Assembly: GCA_028224375.1 (NCBI GenBank)
Contig: JAOIVW010000002.1
Span: forward strand, 62,001-126,000
Direction of reading: 5' to 3'
DNA from: Hellea sp.
Lineage (GTDB): Bacteria; Pseudomonadota; Alphaproteobacteria; Caulobacterales; Maricaulaceae
Length of the DNA: 64,000 nt
In this document: positions 8,397 through 17,159 of the stretch, in pieces
Numbering within the stretch: position 1 is the stretch's first letter
Layout: every line of letters begins with the position of its first letter
Program-made: the position numbers and the translations under genes
Notes under the pieces: model-generated
What the model saw: only the letters and a program-made list of their open reading frames with translations
The model's database searches: none
Told to the model about the DNA's origin: nothing

Positions 8397-8481
8397 CGTG
8401 TCCTATTGCGGCACTTAGTCGATGGACAGGACTAATAATTCCCGCTAATCGGGCGGCAGATTAACAGCTAAGGTTTCGGCT

Positions 8482-9441
8482 ATGACTAAAGGTTTAATCA
8501 CCGTTTTTGGCGGCTCGGGCTTCCTCGGAAAATATGTTATCCGCGAGCTTGTGAAAGAGGGTTGGCGTGTGCGCGTGCCTGTTCGTCGTCCCCATACGGC
8601 GCAAGAGCTAAAAGTTATTGGCAATGTCGGGCAAGTGCAATTGGTTCAAGCTAATCTGCGATTTGAAAAATCAGTTGAGCGGGCCGTGGCCGGGTCAGAT
8701 GCGGTGATTAACCTTGTAGCGCTGCTCTTTGAAGAGGGTAAGCAAAGCTTTGAGAGCTTACATGTGCGCGGGGCAGAGACACTTGCTAAAGCTGCTGCGG
8801 CGCAGGGAATTGCCAATTTCGTCCAAGTCTCAGCTATCGGAGCCGATGCCCAGAGTGACAGCGATTATGCCCGCACCAAAGCCGAAGGCGAAGATGCTGT
8901 TCGCGCCGCTGTGCCGACAGCAGACATCATGCGTCCATCGATCATTTTCGGGGCAGAAGATCAGTTCTTTAACCGCTTTGCCTCTATGACGCAATTTGCG
9001 CCGGCTCTGCCTTTGCTGGGCGGGGGCGATACAAAATTTCAGCCTGTCTATGTCGGTGATGTTGCGCAAGCTATTGCCAAGGTTGCCACGCAAGGCACGT
9101 CGGGCAAAACATATGAGCTCGGCGGACCGCGGACATATTCCTTTAAAGAGCTGATGCAATTCATGCTCAAAACCATTGACCGCAAACGCTTTCTCGCGCC
9201 TGTGCCTTGGTTTGCTGCCAATATGATGGGCTTTGCCGGGGAAATTTCGGGCATGGCGCCCTTTGTTAAACCGTTCCTGACACGCGATCAGGTAAAAAAC
9301 CTAAAAGTCGATAATGTCGTGTCCGATGAAGCGCTAAGTTTTACAGATTTAGGCATTAGCCTCGAAACGATCGAAGCGATTGTGCCAACTTATTTAGGGC
9401 GCTACCGTAAATATGGGCAATTCCACGAAAAACGTGTCTGA
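8482..9441 (+). CDS. NDUFA9-like complex I-associated NAD(P)-binding protein
   Basis: A 319-residue atypical short-chain dehydrogenase with the nucleotide motif GGSGFLGKYVIREL at residues 8-21, VNLVALLFEEGKQSFESLHVRGAETLA, and DYARTKAEGEDAV with the Tyr-x-x-x-Lys pair. It matches the bacterial homologues of mitochondrial NDUFA9, which associate with complex I or serve quinone metabolism; the exact role in bacteria is unsettled. Its 3' end overlaps the next gene by 29 bases in another frame. Confidence 0.85.
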   Translation: MTKGLITVFGGSGFLGKYVIRELVKEGWRVRVPVRRPHTAQELKVIGNVGQVQLVQANLRFEKSVERAVAGSDAVINLVALLFEEGKQSFESLHVRGAETLAKAAAAQGIANFVQVSAIGADAQSDSDYARTKAEGEDAVRAAVPTADIMRPSIIFGAEDQFFNRFASMTQFAPALPLLGGGDTKFQPVYVGDVAQAIAKVATQGTSGKTYELGGPRTYSFKELMQFMLKTIDRKRFLAPVPWFAANMMGFAGEISGMAPFVKPFLTRDQVKNLKVDNVVSDEALSFTDLGISLETIEAIVPTYLGRYRKYGQFHEKRV

Positions 9442-9937
9442 TGTCTCTTTAAAGCCTTGGGTCTATCTGATTACAGGCGGGACGGGCGCTGGCAAAACCA
9501 CCTATGCGCTAAAGCTTGCCAAAGAGACGGGCGCTATTCGTTTTTCTATTGATGATTGGATGACCACGCTCTTCTGGATGGACAGTCCCGACCCGATTAG
9601 TTTTGACTGGGCGATGGCGCGTATTAATCGCGCCGAGGCGCAAATATGGGAGACCGCTCAGCAGATATTGGCGCAAGGCCTTCCTGTCATTCTGGATTTG
9701 GGTTTCACCAAAGCGGCGCATCGACAAAAATTTTATGATTTAGCGCGGACTGCCAAGACGGAGGCCGTGTTACATTGGGTTGATATTTCGCCCGAAGAGC
9801 GCTGGCGCAGAGTGCAAGCTCGTAATAGCGAAAAAGGCGAAACCTTTGCCATGGACGTCCCGCGCGAGATGTTTGATTTCATGGAAAATGAATGGGAGCC
9901 GCCTAAGGATGAGCCGCACCTGAAAATCTCACAGTAA
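9413..9937 (+). CDS. small P-loop kinase / zeta-toxin-like ATP-binding protein
   Basis: A 174-residue protein with a Walker A motif GGTGAGKTTYAL (about residues 22-33), a SIDDWMTTLFW segment resembling the acceptor-binding region of small-molecule kinases, ILDLGFTKAAHR, and a basic lid RWRRVQARN. It belongs to the AAA_33 group of nucleotide or small-molecule phosphotransferases that also includes aminoglycoside-type kinases. The substrate is unknown. There is no partner antitoxin gene, so a toxin role is unlikely. The start at 9413 lies within the previous gene and has no clear ribosome site, which suggests coupling. Confidence 0.75.
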   Translation: MGNSTKNVSDVSLKPWVYLITGGTGAGKTTYALKLAKETGAIRFSIDDWMTTLFWMDSPDPISFDWAMARINRAEAQIWETAQQILAQGLPVILDLGFTKAAHRQKFYDLARTAKTEAVLHWVDISPEERWRRVQARNSEKGETFAMDVPREMFDFMENEWEPPKDEPHLKISQ

Positions 9938-10000
9938 TGGGATTTGCAAGCCCTGCTCTTCTGTCTTAAACAAGCCGCTTATTAAGTGGGAGACATGAAC

Positions 10001-10930
10001 ATGAAACTTAGGACATTATTTTTAGCCGGCGTCGCCCTAACATTTGCCGCCTGCGGTAATAATGGCGCAGACGCTAATAAATCAGCCTCTGAGGCCGCTT
10101 TAAAAGCCTCTACACAAGCTGAAACGCAAATGATGCCTAAGGTCGATAGCGCAAAGCTGTCAACAATCTTAGCTGCGCAGTCTGATGACATGAAGGCGCG
10201 TTATGATGCGCGCCATCCGCAAGAAACAATAGAGTTTTTTGGAATTACGCCAGGTATGACAGTTGCAGAAGCGCTCCCGGGCGGAGGATGGTATTCCAAA
10301 ATCCTTATCCCTTATCTCGGGGATGAAGGTCAGTTAATTGGCGTAGATTATTCTATCAAGATGTGGCCGGAATTTGGCGGCTTCGCGAACGCTGAATTTA
10401 TCGAAAATAGAAAAACATGGGCGTCTGAGTGGGTTGAAGATGCGCAAGACTGGCGCGGGGGGTCTGATGGCGAAATCTCAGCCTTTACATTTGGAGACCG
10501 TAATCCTGATATGGACGGTAAGGTTGATGCCGTTCTCTTTGTGCGAGCGCTACATAATATGGCGCGTTTCGAAGATGAAGGCGGCTATCTAAGTGAGGCT
10601 CTGGCAGACACTTATGCGATGCTTAAACCTGGCGGTTTAGTTGGCGTTGTCCAACATCAAGGCCCTGAAACTAATGACGATGAATGGGCTCAGGGGGATA
10701 ACGGCTATTTGAAAAAATCAGATGTGATCGCGAAATTCAAAGCGGCTGGTTTTGAGCTTGTCAAAGAGTCTGCGGTTAACGAAAACCCTAAAGATGTTCC
10801 GACAAATGAAGAGGTCGTTTGGCGCCTGCCCCAATCTCTGCGTGGGAGCCGTGATAATCCTGAGCTGAAAGCCAAGATGGAAGCCATTGGAGAGTCCAAT
10901 CGCATGACGCTGCTCTTTAAGAAGGTCTAA
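10001..10930 (+). CDS. predicted lipoprotein with class I methyltransferase fold
   Basis: About 309 residues. The N-terminus is a lipoprotein signal (LFLAGVALTFAACG, lipobox ending at Cys), then an Ala/Ser linker and a methyltransferase-like domain: FGITPGMTVAEALPGGGWYSKIL, GVDYSIKMW, VDAVLFVRALHNM and a C-terminal strand. It resembles a COG4798-like group of predicted methyltransferases. An extracytoplasmic SAM enzyme is biochemically odd, so the domain may bind another ligand. ATG 10001 has GGGAG about 7 bases upstream; ATG 9995 and GTG 9986 are in frame but badly spaced. It converges on dnaA. Confidence 0.82.
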   Translation: MKLRTLFLAGVALTFAACGNNGADANKSASEAALKASTQAETQMMPKVDSAKLSTILAAQSDDMKARYDARHPQETIEFFGITPGMTVAEALPGGGWYSKILIPYLGDEGQLIGVDYSIKMWPEFGGFANAEFIENRKTWASEWVEDAQDWRGGSDGEISAFTFGDRNPDMDGKVDAVLFVRALHNMARFEDEGGYLSEALADTYAMLKPGGLVGVVQHQGPETNDDEWAQGDNGYLKKSDVIAKFKAAGFELVKESAVNENPKDVPTNEEVVWRLPQSLRGSRDNPELKAKMEAIGESNRMTLLFKKV

Positions 10931-10936
10931 AGCTCT

Positions 10937-12451
10937 TTATTTCTTGAGGAGTGTCTCAACGGCTTCGATGTGAGCATTCAAAGCAGGATCTTCGGCACGC
11001 AGAGCGTCGATGCGCTTTACCGCGTGCATAACGGTTGTGTGGTCACGTCCGCCAAAACGCCGCCCAATATCGGGTAGAGAGCGTTTCGTTAGCCTTTTAG
11101 ACAGATACATGGCGACTTGACGGGGACGCGCTATGACGCGCGCGCGGCGTTTAGAACTCATATCCGTCAGGGTTATGCGGAACTCTTCACAGACGGCCTT
11201 TTGTATGCGGTCAACCGTTAGACGTTGTCCAGTGGTATAGCGCGAATCCGATAAGGTCTCCTGCACCGTCTCAAGGGTAATAGGTGTGCCCAGAAATTCA
11301 CTTTGAGCGACGATTTGATTAAAGGCACCTTCGAGGTCGCGCGGCGTGGCATTCATACGAGCGGCTAGATGATCTCGCGCATTTTGCGGGATAGCGAGCG
11401 TATCATTTCCGCTGGCGCGGCGGCGCGCAATCAAGCGGTCTAATATACGCAAGCGAAGTTCATAATCCGCAGAGCCAATTTTACAGACCAAGCCAGAGGA
11501 GAGGTAAGATTTCAGGCGATCAGAGGCTTTGTCAATCTTATCGGGATGCCGATCTGCGGCGATGAGGATTTGACGTCCTTGGTCGACGAGTGAGACCAGC
11601 GTATGGAGCAGTTCTTCCTGACTACCTGGCTTATCCGCGATAAAATGTGCGTCATCAATAATCAGCAGGTCAACATCACGCAAAGAGGATTTGAACGCTT
11701 CTATCGCGTCGCGTCCATTGCCGCCACGTACAGAGCTGACAAAGGCGCTGACAAAGGCTTCGGAAGAGATTAGCTTAACGCGGTGATTAGCATCAGTCTG
11801 TTTTACAGCATGCTCAATCGCATAGAGCAGGTGCGTTTTCCCCATGCCGTTCGTGCCGTGAATGACGATAGGGTTATATTGTGCGGCGCGGCAGCTCGCA
11901 ATTTGGCGGGCAACGGCAAACGCCAGCTCATTTGACGCGCCAACAACAAAATTATCAAAGGTGAAGCGGTCGCGCGGGCTTTCCCCGCCTTTCTTTCTTT
12001 CTGCAACGTTAGTGTCAAAAGCTAAGGCTGGGCTTTGCGAAGCGTTTTTAGCCGATTTTATGCGCTGTTTTGAGCATTGCGGGGCGAGCGTTGGAGCTTT
12101 ACCTGCGGCGGCGGAAAACATGACATCACGGGCCGGGTCGACCATATCGTGCTTCTTCCAAAGGCGGCGCACCGTATCGGCATATTGGGCCTCAATTTTA
12201 TTCGCAATAAAGCGAGTTGGCGCGCTAAGTGTTACAATACGGTCTGTCGCCGAACTGACGCGCAAACGCGCCGTCCAAGAGCGGTGAATATTGGCCCCTA
12301 AGGCATAAGCTAGATCATTTCGGACTTTGGCCCATGTGTTATGCGCGCTCTGCAAAGGTGGCTCTCCAGTGTAAAGATCAGGGGCAGGGCGGTCTGTTTT
12401 TGTAAGTGTCTTGGGAGACACGTCAGATACACTATGATTATTCCCCGGCAT
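10937..12451 (-). CDS. dnaA: chromosomal replication initiator protein DnaA
   Basis: A 504-residue protein. It has an N-terminal interaction domain (AWAKVRNDLAYALG-like start), a variable linker, an AAA+ domain with Walker A GTNGMGKTH and Walker B LLIIDDAHF, and a C-terminal DNA-binding domain carrying DIGRRFGGRDHTTVMHAVKRI, the signature that reads DnaA boxes. It melts the origin as an ATP-bound oligomer. The start at 12451 is preceded by GGAG at 8 bases; the frame extends 12 codons upstream without support. The rpsT, enoyl-CoA hydratase and mutM genes upstream follow the order common in alphaproteobacteria. Confidence 0.97.
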   Translation of the reverse strand: MPGNNHSVSDVSPKTLTKTDRPAPDLYTGEPPLQSAHNTWAKVRNDLAYALGANIHRSWTARLRVSSATDRIVTLSAPTRFIANKIEAQYADTVRRLWKKHDMVDPARDVMFSAAAGKAPTLAPQCSKQRIKSAKNASQSPALAFDTNVAERKKGGESPRDRFTFDNFVVGASNELAFAVARQIASCRAAQYNPIVIHGTNGMGKTHLLYAIEHAVKQTDANHRVKLISSEAFVSAFVSSVRGGNGRDAIEAFKSSLRDVDLLIIDDAHFIADKPGSQEELLHTLVSLVDQGRQILIAADRHPDKIDKASDRLKSYLSSGLVCKIGSADYELRLRILDRLIARRRASGNDTLAIPQNARDHLAARMNATPRDLEGAFNQIVAQSEFLGTPITLETVQETLSDSRYTTGQRLTVDRIQKAVCEEFRITLTDMSSKRRARVIARPRQVAMYLSKRLTKRSLPDIGRRFGGRDHTTVMHAVKRIDALRAEDPALNAHIEAVETLLKK

Positions 12452-12882
12452 TATTAAAACTCCACATGCTCTCAGCAAGCTCACCAAGGTAAGCTATTGT
12501 TATATAATAATAATTTATGGATTGAAGTATGTGAGGACCCCCGCAATACTTCGTTTTCCCATGACCGACAGACGCCCCATCAGCCCTGCCTTGGGCCTAT
12601 ATAAACCGACTCTTTTCGCGTCCGTCAACAGCAATGAATCGCAAAATCGATATCATTTACAGTTGACAGAAAAAAACCTAATATTCGCAAAGAACTAGCA
12701 CTGAAAAAAATTTAGACTTTGTTAACTTTTTTTCGCGGAGCCGCGCTCTGGAAGGCTGCGGCTAGCTCGGCAAGCCCAAGAATCGCAACCGTCTGGCGAA
12801 GCTATGAAGGGATGAAACTTTTGCGTCTTAAATTACCGCCACCGAATGTCGGGCCGCGACGAACGACCATTCTATCAGCCAC
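12452..12882. other. dnaA promoter/leader region, no gene seen
   Basis: Noncoding stretch between dnaA and the rpsT terminator. It holds an A/T-only tract around 12499-12516 just upstream of dnaA, a second AT-rich tract around 12690-12733, and GGAG of the dnaA ribosome site. I find no convincing 9-mer DnaA box (TTATNCACA) on either strand, so I cannot call an origin here. A 64-codon rightward ORF at 12719-12913 has no ribosome site and runs across the rpsT terminator; I treat it as chance. Confidence 0.5.
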
Positions 12883-12906
12883 AAAAAAAGCCGCGTTAAG
12901 CGGCTT
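12883..12906 (-). terminator. terminator of rpsT
   Basis: On the minus strand AAGCCGC, loop TTAAC, GCGGCTT followed by TTTTT. The stem is 7 bp (12888-12894 with 12900-12906). It lies about 24 bases beyond the rpsT stop. Confidence 0.88.
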
Positions 12907-12930
12907 AATTTGAAATATCAAGTAAGCGGC

Positions 12931-13194
12931 TTAGCCGATAGCTTTGACGCGCTTTGACAGGCGTGAAATTTTACGAGCTGCCGTATTTTTGTGAAAGACA
13001 CCTTTAGAGACGGCGCGCATCATTGCTGGCTCTGCGGCTTTAAGAGCTTCTGCAGCTGCGGCCTTGTCACCTTTTGTGATCGCATCTTCAACGCGGCGAA
13101 GATTTGACTTCACCATTGTGCGGCGATTGCGATTAACGTCTGTTTTGCGCGCCTGCGAACGGACGGCTTTTTTGGCTGATGCAGTATTTGCCAT
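12931..13194 (-). CDS. rpsT: 30S ribosomal protein S20
   Basis: An 87-residue basic protein starting [25 protein letters not shown], the normal S20 N-terminus, and ending with [15 protein letters not shown]. It binds 16S rRNA early in 30S assembly. The start at 13194 follows a GAGGAA ribosome site; the frame is open for 15 more codons upstream but those are not conserved. It is monocistronic with its own terminator and lies between dnaA and the enoyl-CoA hydratase gene. Confidence 0.96.
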   Translation of the reverse strand: MANTASAKKAVRSQARKTDVNRNRRTMVKSNLRRVEDAITKGDKAAAAEALKAAEPAMMRAVSKGVFHKNTAARKISRLSKRVKAIG

Positions 13195-13290
13195 GTATTC
13201 CTCGGTTTTTGCTGCCCATATGGCAGAGTAGAATTTCAAGCGCCGCCTATAGACGCGCTAGGTAAGCGCGTCAACAGGGATATGGCAGCT

Positions 13291-14067
13291 TTATTTGTTC
13301 TTAAAATGCGGCTTACGCTTTTCAGTAAAGGCCGCCATGCCCTCTTTCTGATCCTGCGTGGTGAACATGCTTTGGAAAAGCCGGCGTTCAAAACGGATAC
13401 CTTGCGCGAGGGTCGTCTCAAATGATGTATTGATAGTCTCTTTGGTCATCATGGCAATAGGCTGACTTTGTGAGGCTATTTTAGCCGCCGCTTCTTGTGT
13501 GGTTTCCATAAGACTATCCAGCGGCACAACCCGAGAGACTAGGTTGGAACTGAGGGCTTCTTGCGCGTCCATCATGCGTCCCGTCAGGCACATATCCATC
13601 GCTTTAGATTTACCGACCGCGCGAACAAGGCGCTGGGTGCCGCCAATGCCGGGCATCACGCCCAGATTAATCTCAGGCTGACCAAACTTGGCGTTATCGG
13701 CGGCAATGATAAAGTCGCACATCATCGCGATTTCGCAGCCTCCGCCCAGCGCATAGCCTGCGACGGCAGCAATGATGGGTTTGCGGAACCGTTCAATGGC
13801 GCAGTGATTGGCTTCAAACATGTCGTTTTTATAAATTTCGAGATACTCATTATCGGCCATCTCTTTAATATCTGCGCCAGCGGCAAAAGCTTTTTCAGAG
13901 CCTGTCAGGATAACGCAGCCAATAGCGTCGTCTTTTTCCAACTTGGCCAGCGCTTTCGCGACTTCAGCCATCATATCGCTGCGCAAAGCGTTTAGCGCCT
14001 TAGGACGGTCCAGTTTAATCGTCGCCACAGCGCCGTCTGTCGTCAGTTCAATCATGTCATAGCCCAT
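13291..14067 (-). CDS. enoyl-CoA hydratase (crotonase family)
   Basis: A 258-residue crotonase. The oxyanion hole regions are visible in AFAAGADIKEM and YALGGGCEIAMMCDF. The two catalytic glutamates lie in GGCE and in FGQPEINLGVMPGIGGTQRL, so hydration of trans-2-enoyl-CoA in fatty acid breakdown is likely. The start at 14067 sits 6 bases after AAGGAG; ATGs at 14073 and 14097 are in frame but badly placed. Its neighbourhood with dnaA, rpsT and mutM is typical for the group. Confidence 0.92.
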   Translation of the reverse strand: MGYDMIELTTDGAVATIKLDRPKALNALRSDMMAEVAKALAKLEKDDAIGCVILTGSEKAFAAGADIKEMADNEYLEIYKNDMFEANHCAIERFRKPIIAAVAGYALGGGCEIAMMCDFIIAADNAKFGQPEINLGVMPGIGGTQRLVRAVGKSKAMDMCLTGRMMDAQEALSSNLVSRVVPLDSLMETTQEAAAKIASQSQPIAMMTKETINTSFETTLAQGIRFERRLFQSMFTTQDQKEGMAAFTEKRKPHFKNK

Positions 14068-14145
14068 TGCCATCTCCTTGGTAGGGACACCATTCATTAT
14101 TTCAGATGCGGCGTTTACACCTCGCCAAGTCTACGCGCAACAGTC

Positions 14146-14982
14146 TTATCGCTGACATGCTTTACAATAAAACGAGCTTCGACCGCTTTGTACTATGCGC
14201 AATATTGGCGCTTCACACCCTCCGCAGGTCTCGCCCTCGCGACCATAGACGTCGAAACTGTGTTGGAAATAGCCGAGGTCGCCATCCGTATTGGCAAAGT
14301 CTTTCAGGCTTGATCCGCCTGCCTCTATGGCTTGAGCGATAACGTCTTTGATATGGCCGACAAGGGTTTCTGTTTCCGCAACAGTTAAGCGGCCTGCGGC
14401 GCGTTTGGGCGATATGCCTGCGCGGTAAAGCGCTTCGCAGACATATATATTGCCCAGCCCTGCGATAATGCGCTGGTCGAGTAATGCGGCTTTAATTTTG
14501 CTCTTCTTGCCTCTGAGTTTAGCGCGCAGGTCAGGCGCGTTAAAACCATTTCCCATAGGCTCAGGGCCTAGGTCATCGAGGCGATAAGGCTGGCCCTCGC
14601 CAATCAACTCCATAAACCCAAAACGGCGCGGGTCGTTAAAGGTCACGCGAGCGCCACTGCTCATTTCGAAAATGACATGGTCATGTTTGGGGTTTGTGTT
14701 GTGTTCATAGACGAACCCCGCTGTTGGGTCCGCATCAATCGTAAAACGCCCGCTCATCCCCAAATGCATAAAGAGCCGCTCGCCAGAGGATAGCTCGGCT
14801 TGGAGGAATTTCGCGCGGCGGGTCAGGCGGGTGAGGGTTTTGCCTTGGACGCGGTCAATAAAACCGTCGGCGAATGGAAAACGCAAATCGGGGCGATTAA
14901 GCTGAACGCGGTCAAAGGCGAAGCCTTCCATGACGGGGGTGAGCCCCCGCCTGACGGTTTCGACTTCGGGGAGCTCCGGCAC
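14146..14982 (-). CDS. mutM: formamidopyrimidine-DNA glycosylase
   Basis: A 278-residue Fpg/MutM. The N-terminus PELPEVETVRRGL gives the catalytic Pro (first residue after Met removal) and Glu. LFMHLGMSGRF carries the conserved Lys/Met region. The C-terminal zinc finger has CGGC and CKAC, ending in the last residues CQR. It removes 8-oxoguanine and nicks the strand. The start codon is GTG and lies directly after the grpE TAA with no gap, so it is translated by re-initiation from grpE, an unusual coupling of repair to heat-shock genes. Confidence 0.95.
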   Translation of the reverse strand: MPELPEVETVRRGLTPVMEGFAFDRVQLNRPDLRFPFADGFIDRVQGKTLTRLTRRAKFLQAELSSGERLFMHLGMSGRFTIDADPTAGFVYEHNTNPKHDHVIFEMSSGARVTFNDPRRFGFMELIGEGQPYRLDDLGPEPMGNGFNAPDLRAKLRGKKSKIKAALLDQRIIAGLGNIYVCEALYRAGISPKRAAGRLTVAETETLVGHIKDVIAQAIEAGGSSLKDFANTDGDLGYFQHSFDVYGREGETCGGCEAPILRIVQSGRSSFYCKACQR

Positions 14983-15636
14983 TTACGCTTTCGCGGGGCC
15001 TGTACTCACGGCAACCATAGCGGCGCGTAATGTCCGCTCGCCTAAGGTAAAGCCAGTTTGCATCACGGTGGCGACATTGCCTTTGTCTTCATCAGACGGA
15101 ATTTGAGCAACGGCTTGGTGCACATTCGGGTCAAATTTAGAGCCCACGCCCGGCACAGCGCGCACGCCGTGACGTGAAAGCGTCAAGATGAGGTCTTTTT
15201 CGGTCAGCTCAATGCCTTCCATCAAATTTTTAGCATTCTGCCCCATATCTTCTTTGGCCTTACCGTCCAGATTGAGGAGCGCGCGTGAGAGATTGTCATG
15301 CACGGAGAGCATATCTACGGCAAAACGCTCAATGCCGTAAGTCTTGGCCGCCGCGACTTCACGCTCTGCGCGTTTCTTGACATTATCCGCATCGGCCATA
15401 GCGCGCAGAGCTTTATCTTTCAGCGCGGCAAGTTCGGCTTCTAGCTCTTCGATACGCTTGGCATCGCTATCCTCGTCGGCTTCGCTGGCTTCGGCAGCGG
15501 CTTCGCGTTGCGCCATGCCGTCCATTTCCATATCAATGGCGCGTTGCAAGGCATCCAGATCTTCCTCAGAGGGAAGGCCGTCCTCGCCAAGGTCCATATG
15601 CTTCATATCGATGTCTTTATTTTTCTTACCGGCCAT
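14983..15636 (-). CDS. grpE: nucleotide exchange factor GrpE
   Basis: A 217-residue co-chaperone. The N-terminal third is very acidic with an ASEADEDSDAKRIEELEAEL coiled-coil lead. Then come the long helix (LRAMADADNVKKRAEREV) and the C-terminal beta domain with HGVRAVPGVGSKFDPNVHQAV. It releases ADP from DnaK. The ATG at 15636 follows AAAGGTG; an in-frame GTG three codons earlier overlaps that site. It is downstream of hrcA by 32 bases. dnaK and dnaJ are not in the window. Confidence 0.95.
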   Translation of the reverse strand: MAGKKNKDIDMKHMDLGEDGLPSEEDLDALQRAIDMEMDGMAQREAAAEASEADEDSDAKRIEELEAELAALKDKALRAMADADNVKKRAEREVAAAKTYGIERFAVDMLSVHDNLSRALLNLDGKAKEDMGQNAKNLMEGIELTEKDLILTLSRHGVRAVPGVGSKFDPNVHQAVAQIPSDEDKGNVATVMQTGFTLGERTLRAAMVAVSTGPAKA

Positions 15637-15668
15637 AGTGTTCACCTTTGGTCTCTATCGTTTGCAGT

Positions 15669-16757
15669 CTATTTCTTTTTGGCGAGCATTCGCCCGACCA
15701 GTTGCGCGGTGTAATCCACCATCGGAATAACCCGCGCGTAGTTTATGCGTGTGGGACCAATCACACCGACGGCCCCGATAATATTTTGCTGCGTATCACG
15801 ATAAGGCGCGACCACAACGCTGCTGCCTGACAAAGAGAATAGCGGGTTCTCTGTGCCGATAAAAATCTTCACGCCATCTGCTGTTTCGGCTCTGTCGAGC
15901 AAGGCGATGAGCTCTTCCTTGCGTTCCAAATCTTCAAACAAAAGTCGTATGCGCTCCAAATCGGTCTGCGCTTCCAAATTGTCAAGGAGTTGCGCACGTC
16001 CGCGCACAATTAATGACCGCTGAGCTGTGTTTTTCTGGTCCCCAGACCAATTGGCAAGGCCCTGCGTGATAAGATTAGCCGCCGCCGCATCGATTTGGGC
16101 TTGCCCAGCTTCTATTTCCGCTAAAATATCTGCGCGGGCCTCATCCAGCCGCCGTCCTTTCAGGCGTGCAGAGAGAAAGTTACCCGCCCGTTCCAATGAG
16201 GCGGGCAGCAGGCCATCAGGACGCGGCATGAGACGGTTTTCAACATGACCATCGGCATAGACAATTACAACAAGGGCTTGCCCGTCATCCAGATTGACAA
16301 ATTCAACATGTTTAAGCGGGCCTGCAGTTTTGGACGGCGCAGAGGGGGTCAAAACCAATCCTGCGCCGCCCGCGAGGCCTGCGAGTAATCCTGACGCTTG
16401 TTCCAACATCATATCAGGCGCTTGCCCGGCGGCTGCGAGGCGGGCTTCTAGTGATTGTTGCTCACGCTTGGACAAATCTCCGACTTCGAGCAAACCGTCA
16501 ACAAAAAGACGAAGCCCCGCTTGGGTTGGAATGCGGCCTGCACTTACATGAGGGGAGGCGAGCAGGCCATAGCGTGTAAGGTCGGCCATAGTATTTCGAA
16601 TAGTCGCAGGCGATATCTTACGCCCGCCCGAAAGCGCTAATGTCCGAGACCCGACAGGCTGCCCTGATGTCAAATAGCCTTCAACAATATCGCGAAAGAT
16701 ATCCCGCGCACGGGCATTCAAATCGGTCAGTGAAAGTGTCTGCGGCAAGAAACTCAT
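15669..16757 (-). CDS. hrcA: heat-inducible transcription repressor HrcA
   Basis: A 362-residue repressor with an N-terminal winged helix (ARDIFRDIVEGYLTSGQPVGSRTLA, SPATIRNTMADLTRYGLLASPHVSAGRIPTQAGLRLFVD) and a GAF-like C-terminal domain ending with IGPTRINYARVIPMVDYTAQLVG. It normally binds CIRCE (TTAGCACTC-N9-GAGTGCTAA) before groESL or dnaK. I see no CIRCE before hrcA itself, so autoregulation through that element is not supported here. It is first in a leftward hrcA-grpE-mutM run. Confidence 0.95.
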   Translation of the reverse strand: MSFLPQTLSLTDLNARARDIFRDIVEGYLTSGQPVGSRTLALSGGRKISPATIRNTMADLTRYGLLASPHVSAGRIPTQAGLRLFVDGLLEVGDLSKREQQSLEARLAAAGQAPDMMLEQASGLLAGLAGGAGLVLTPSAPSKTAGPLKHVEFVNLDDGQALVVIVYADGHVENRLMPRPDGLLPASLERAGNFLSARLKGRRLDEARADILAEIEAGQAQIDAAAANLITQGLANWSGDQKNTAQRSLIVRGRAQLLDNLEAQTDLERIRLLFEDLERKEELIALLDRAETADGVKIFIGTENPLFSLSGSSVVVAPYRDTQQNIIGAVGVIGPTRINYARVIPMVDYTAQLVGRMLAKKK

Positions 16758-16870
16758 AGCAGCCGATATTTGGGGGACAGGAGCGCAAGGCGCAAGAGGT
16801 GATTTAAAGGATTGGGAACATCCTGAGGGCTTTTGCGTAATTACTATAAGTAATATTTACGGAGTTTATA

Positions 16871-17089
16871 ATGGCAAAATATAGCGCAGGCACCAAAGTC
16901 GAATGGGATTGGGGCAATGGCACTGGAACGGGTAAGATTGAAACTGTCTATACGGAAAAGGTTACGCGCAAAATTAAAGGCACTGAAGTTACGCGAGACG
17001 CGGATGACGACAGTCCTGCTTATTATATCAAGCAAGATGATGGCGACGCGGTTTTAAAATCTCATTCTGAGGTTAGCAAAGCGTCCTAA
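16871..17089 (+). CDS. DUF2945 / HVA-type Tudor domain protein
   Basis: A 72-residue protein matching the small DUF2945 family: GTKVEWDWGNGTGTGKI near the start, then VTRKIKGTEVTRDADDDSPAYYIKQDDGDAVLKSHSE. These proteins form a Tudor-like beta barrel; the function is not established. GGAG lies 6 bases before the ATG. It is divergent from hrcA and separated from rph by 70 bases. Confidence 0.85.
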   Translation: MAKYSAGTKVEWDWGNGTGTGKIETVYTEKVTRKIKGTEVTRDADDDSPAYYIKQDDGDAVLKSHSEVSKAS

Positions 17090-17159
17090 GGGATATAGAT
17101 TTCCCTAGCTATAGCGTCAGCCCTCCGCTACTCACGCGCTATAATAAAAAGGAAATCCT

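Noticed and set aside
9413-9937. Zeta toxin of a toxin-antitoxin pair
   Set aside because: No small antitoxin gene on either side; the fold is shared by many metabolic kinases.
12719-12913. 64-codon rightward ORF upstream of rpsT terminator
   Set aside because: No ribosome site, starts inside an AT-rich leader and runs through the rpsT terminator stem. Composition is not protein-like.
16758-16870. CIRCE element before hrcA
   Set aside because: No TTAGCACTC-N9-GAGTGCTAA or near match in the interval on either strand.
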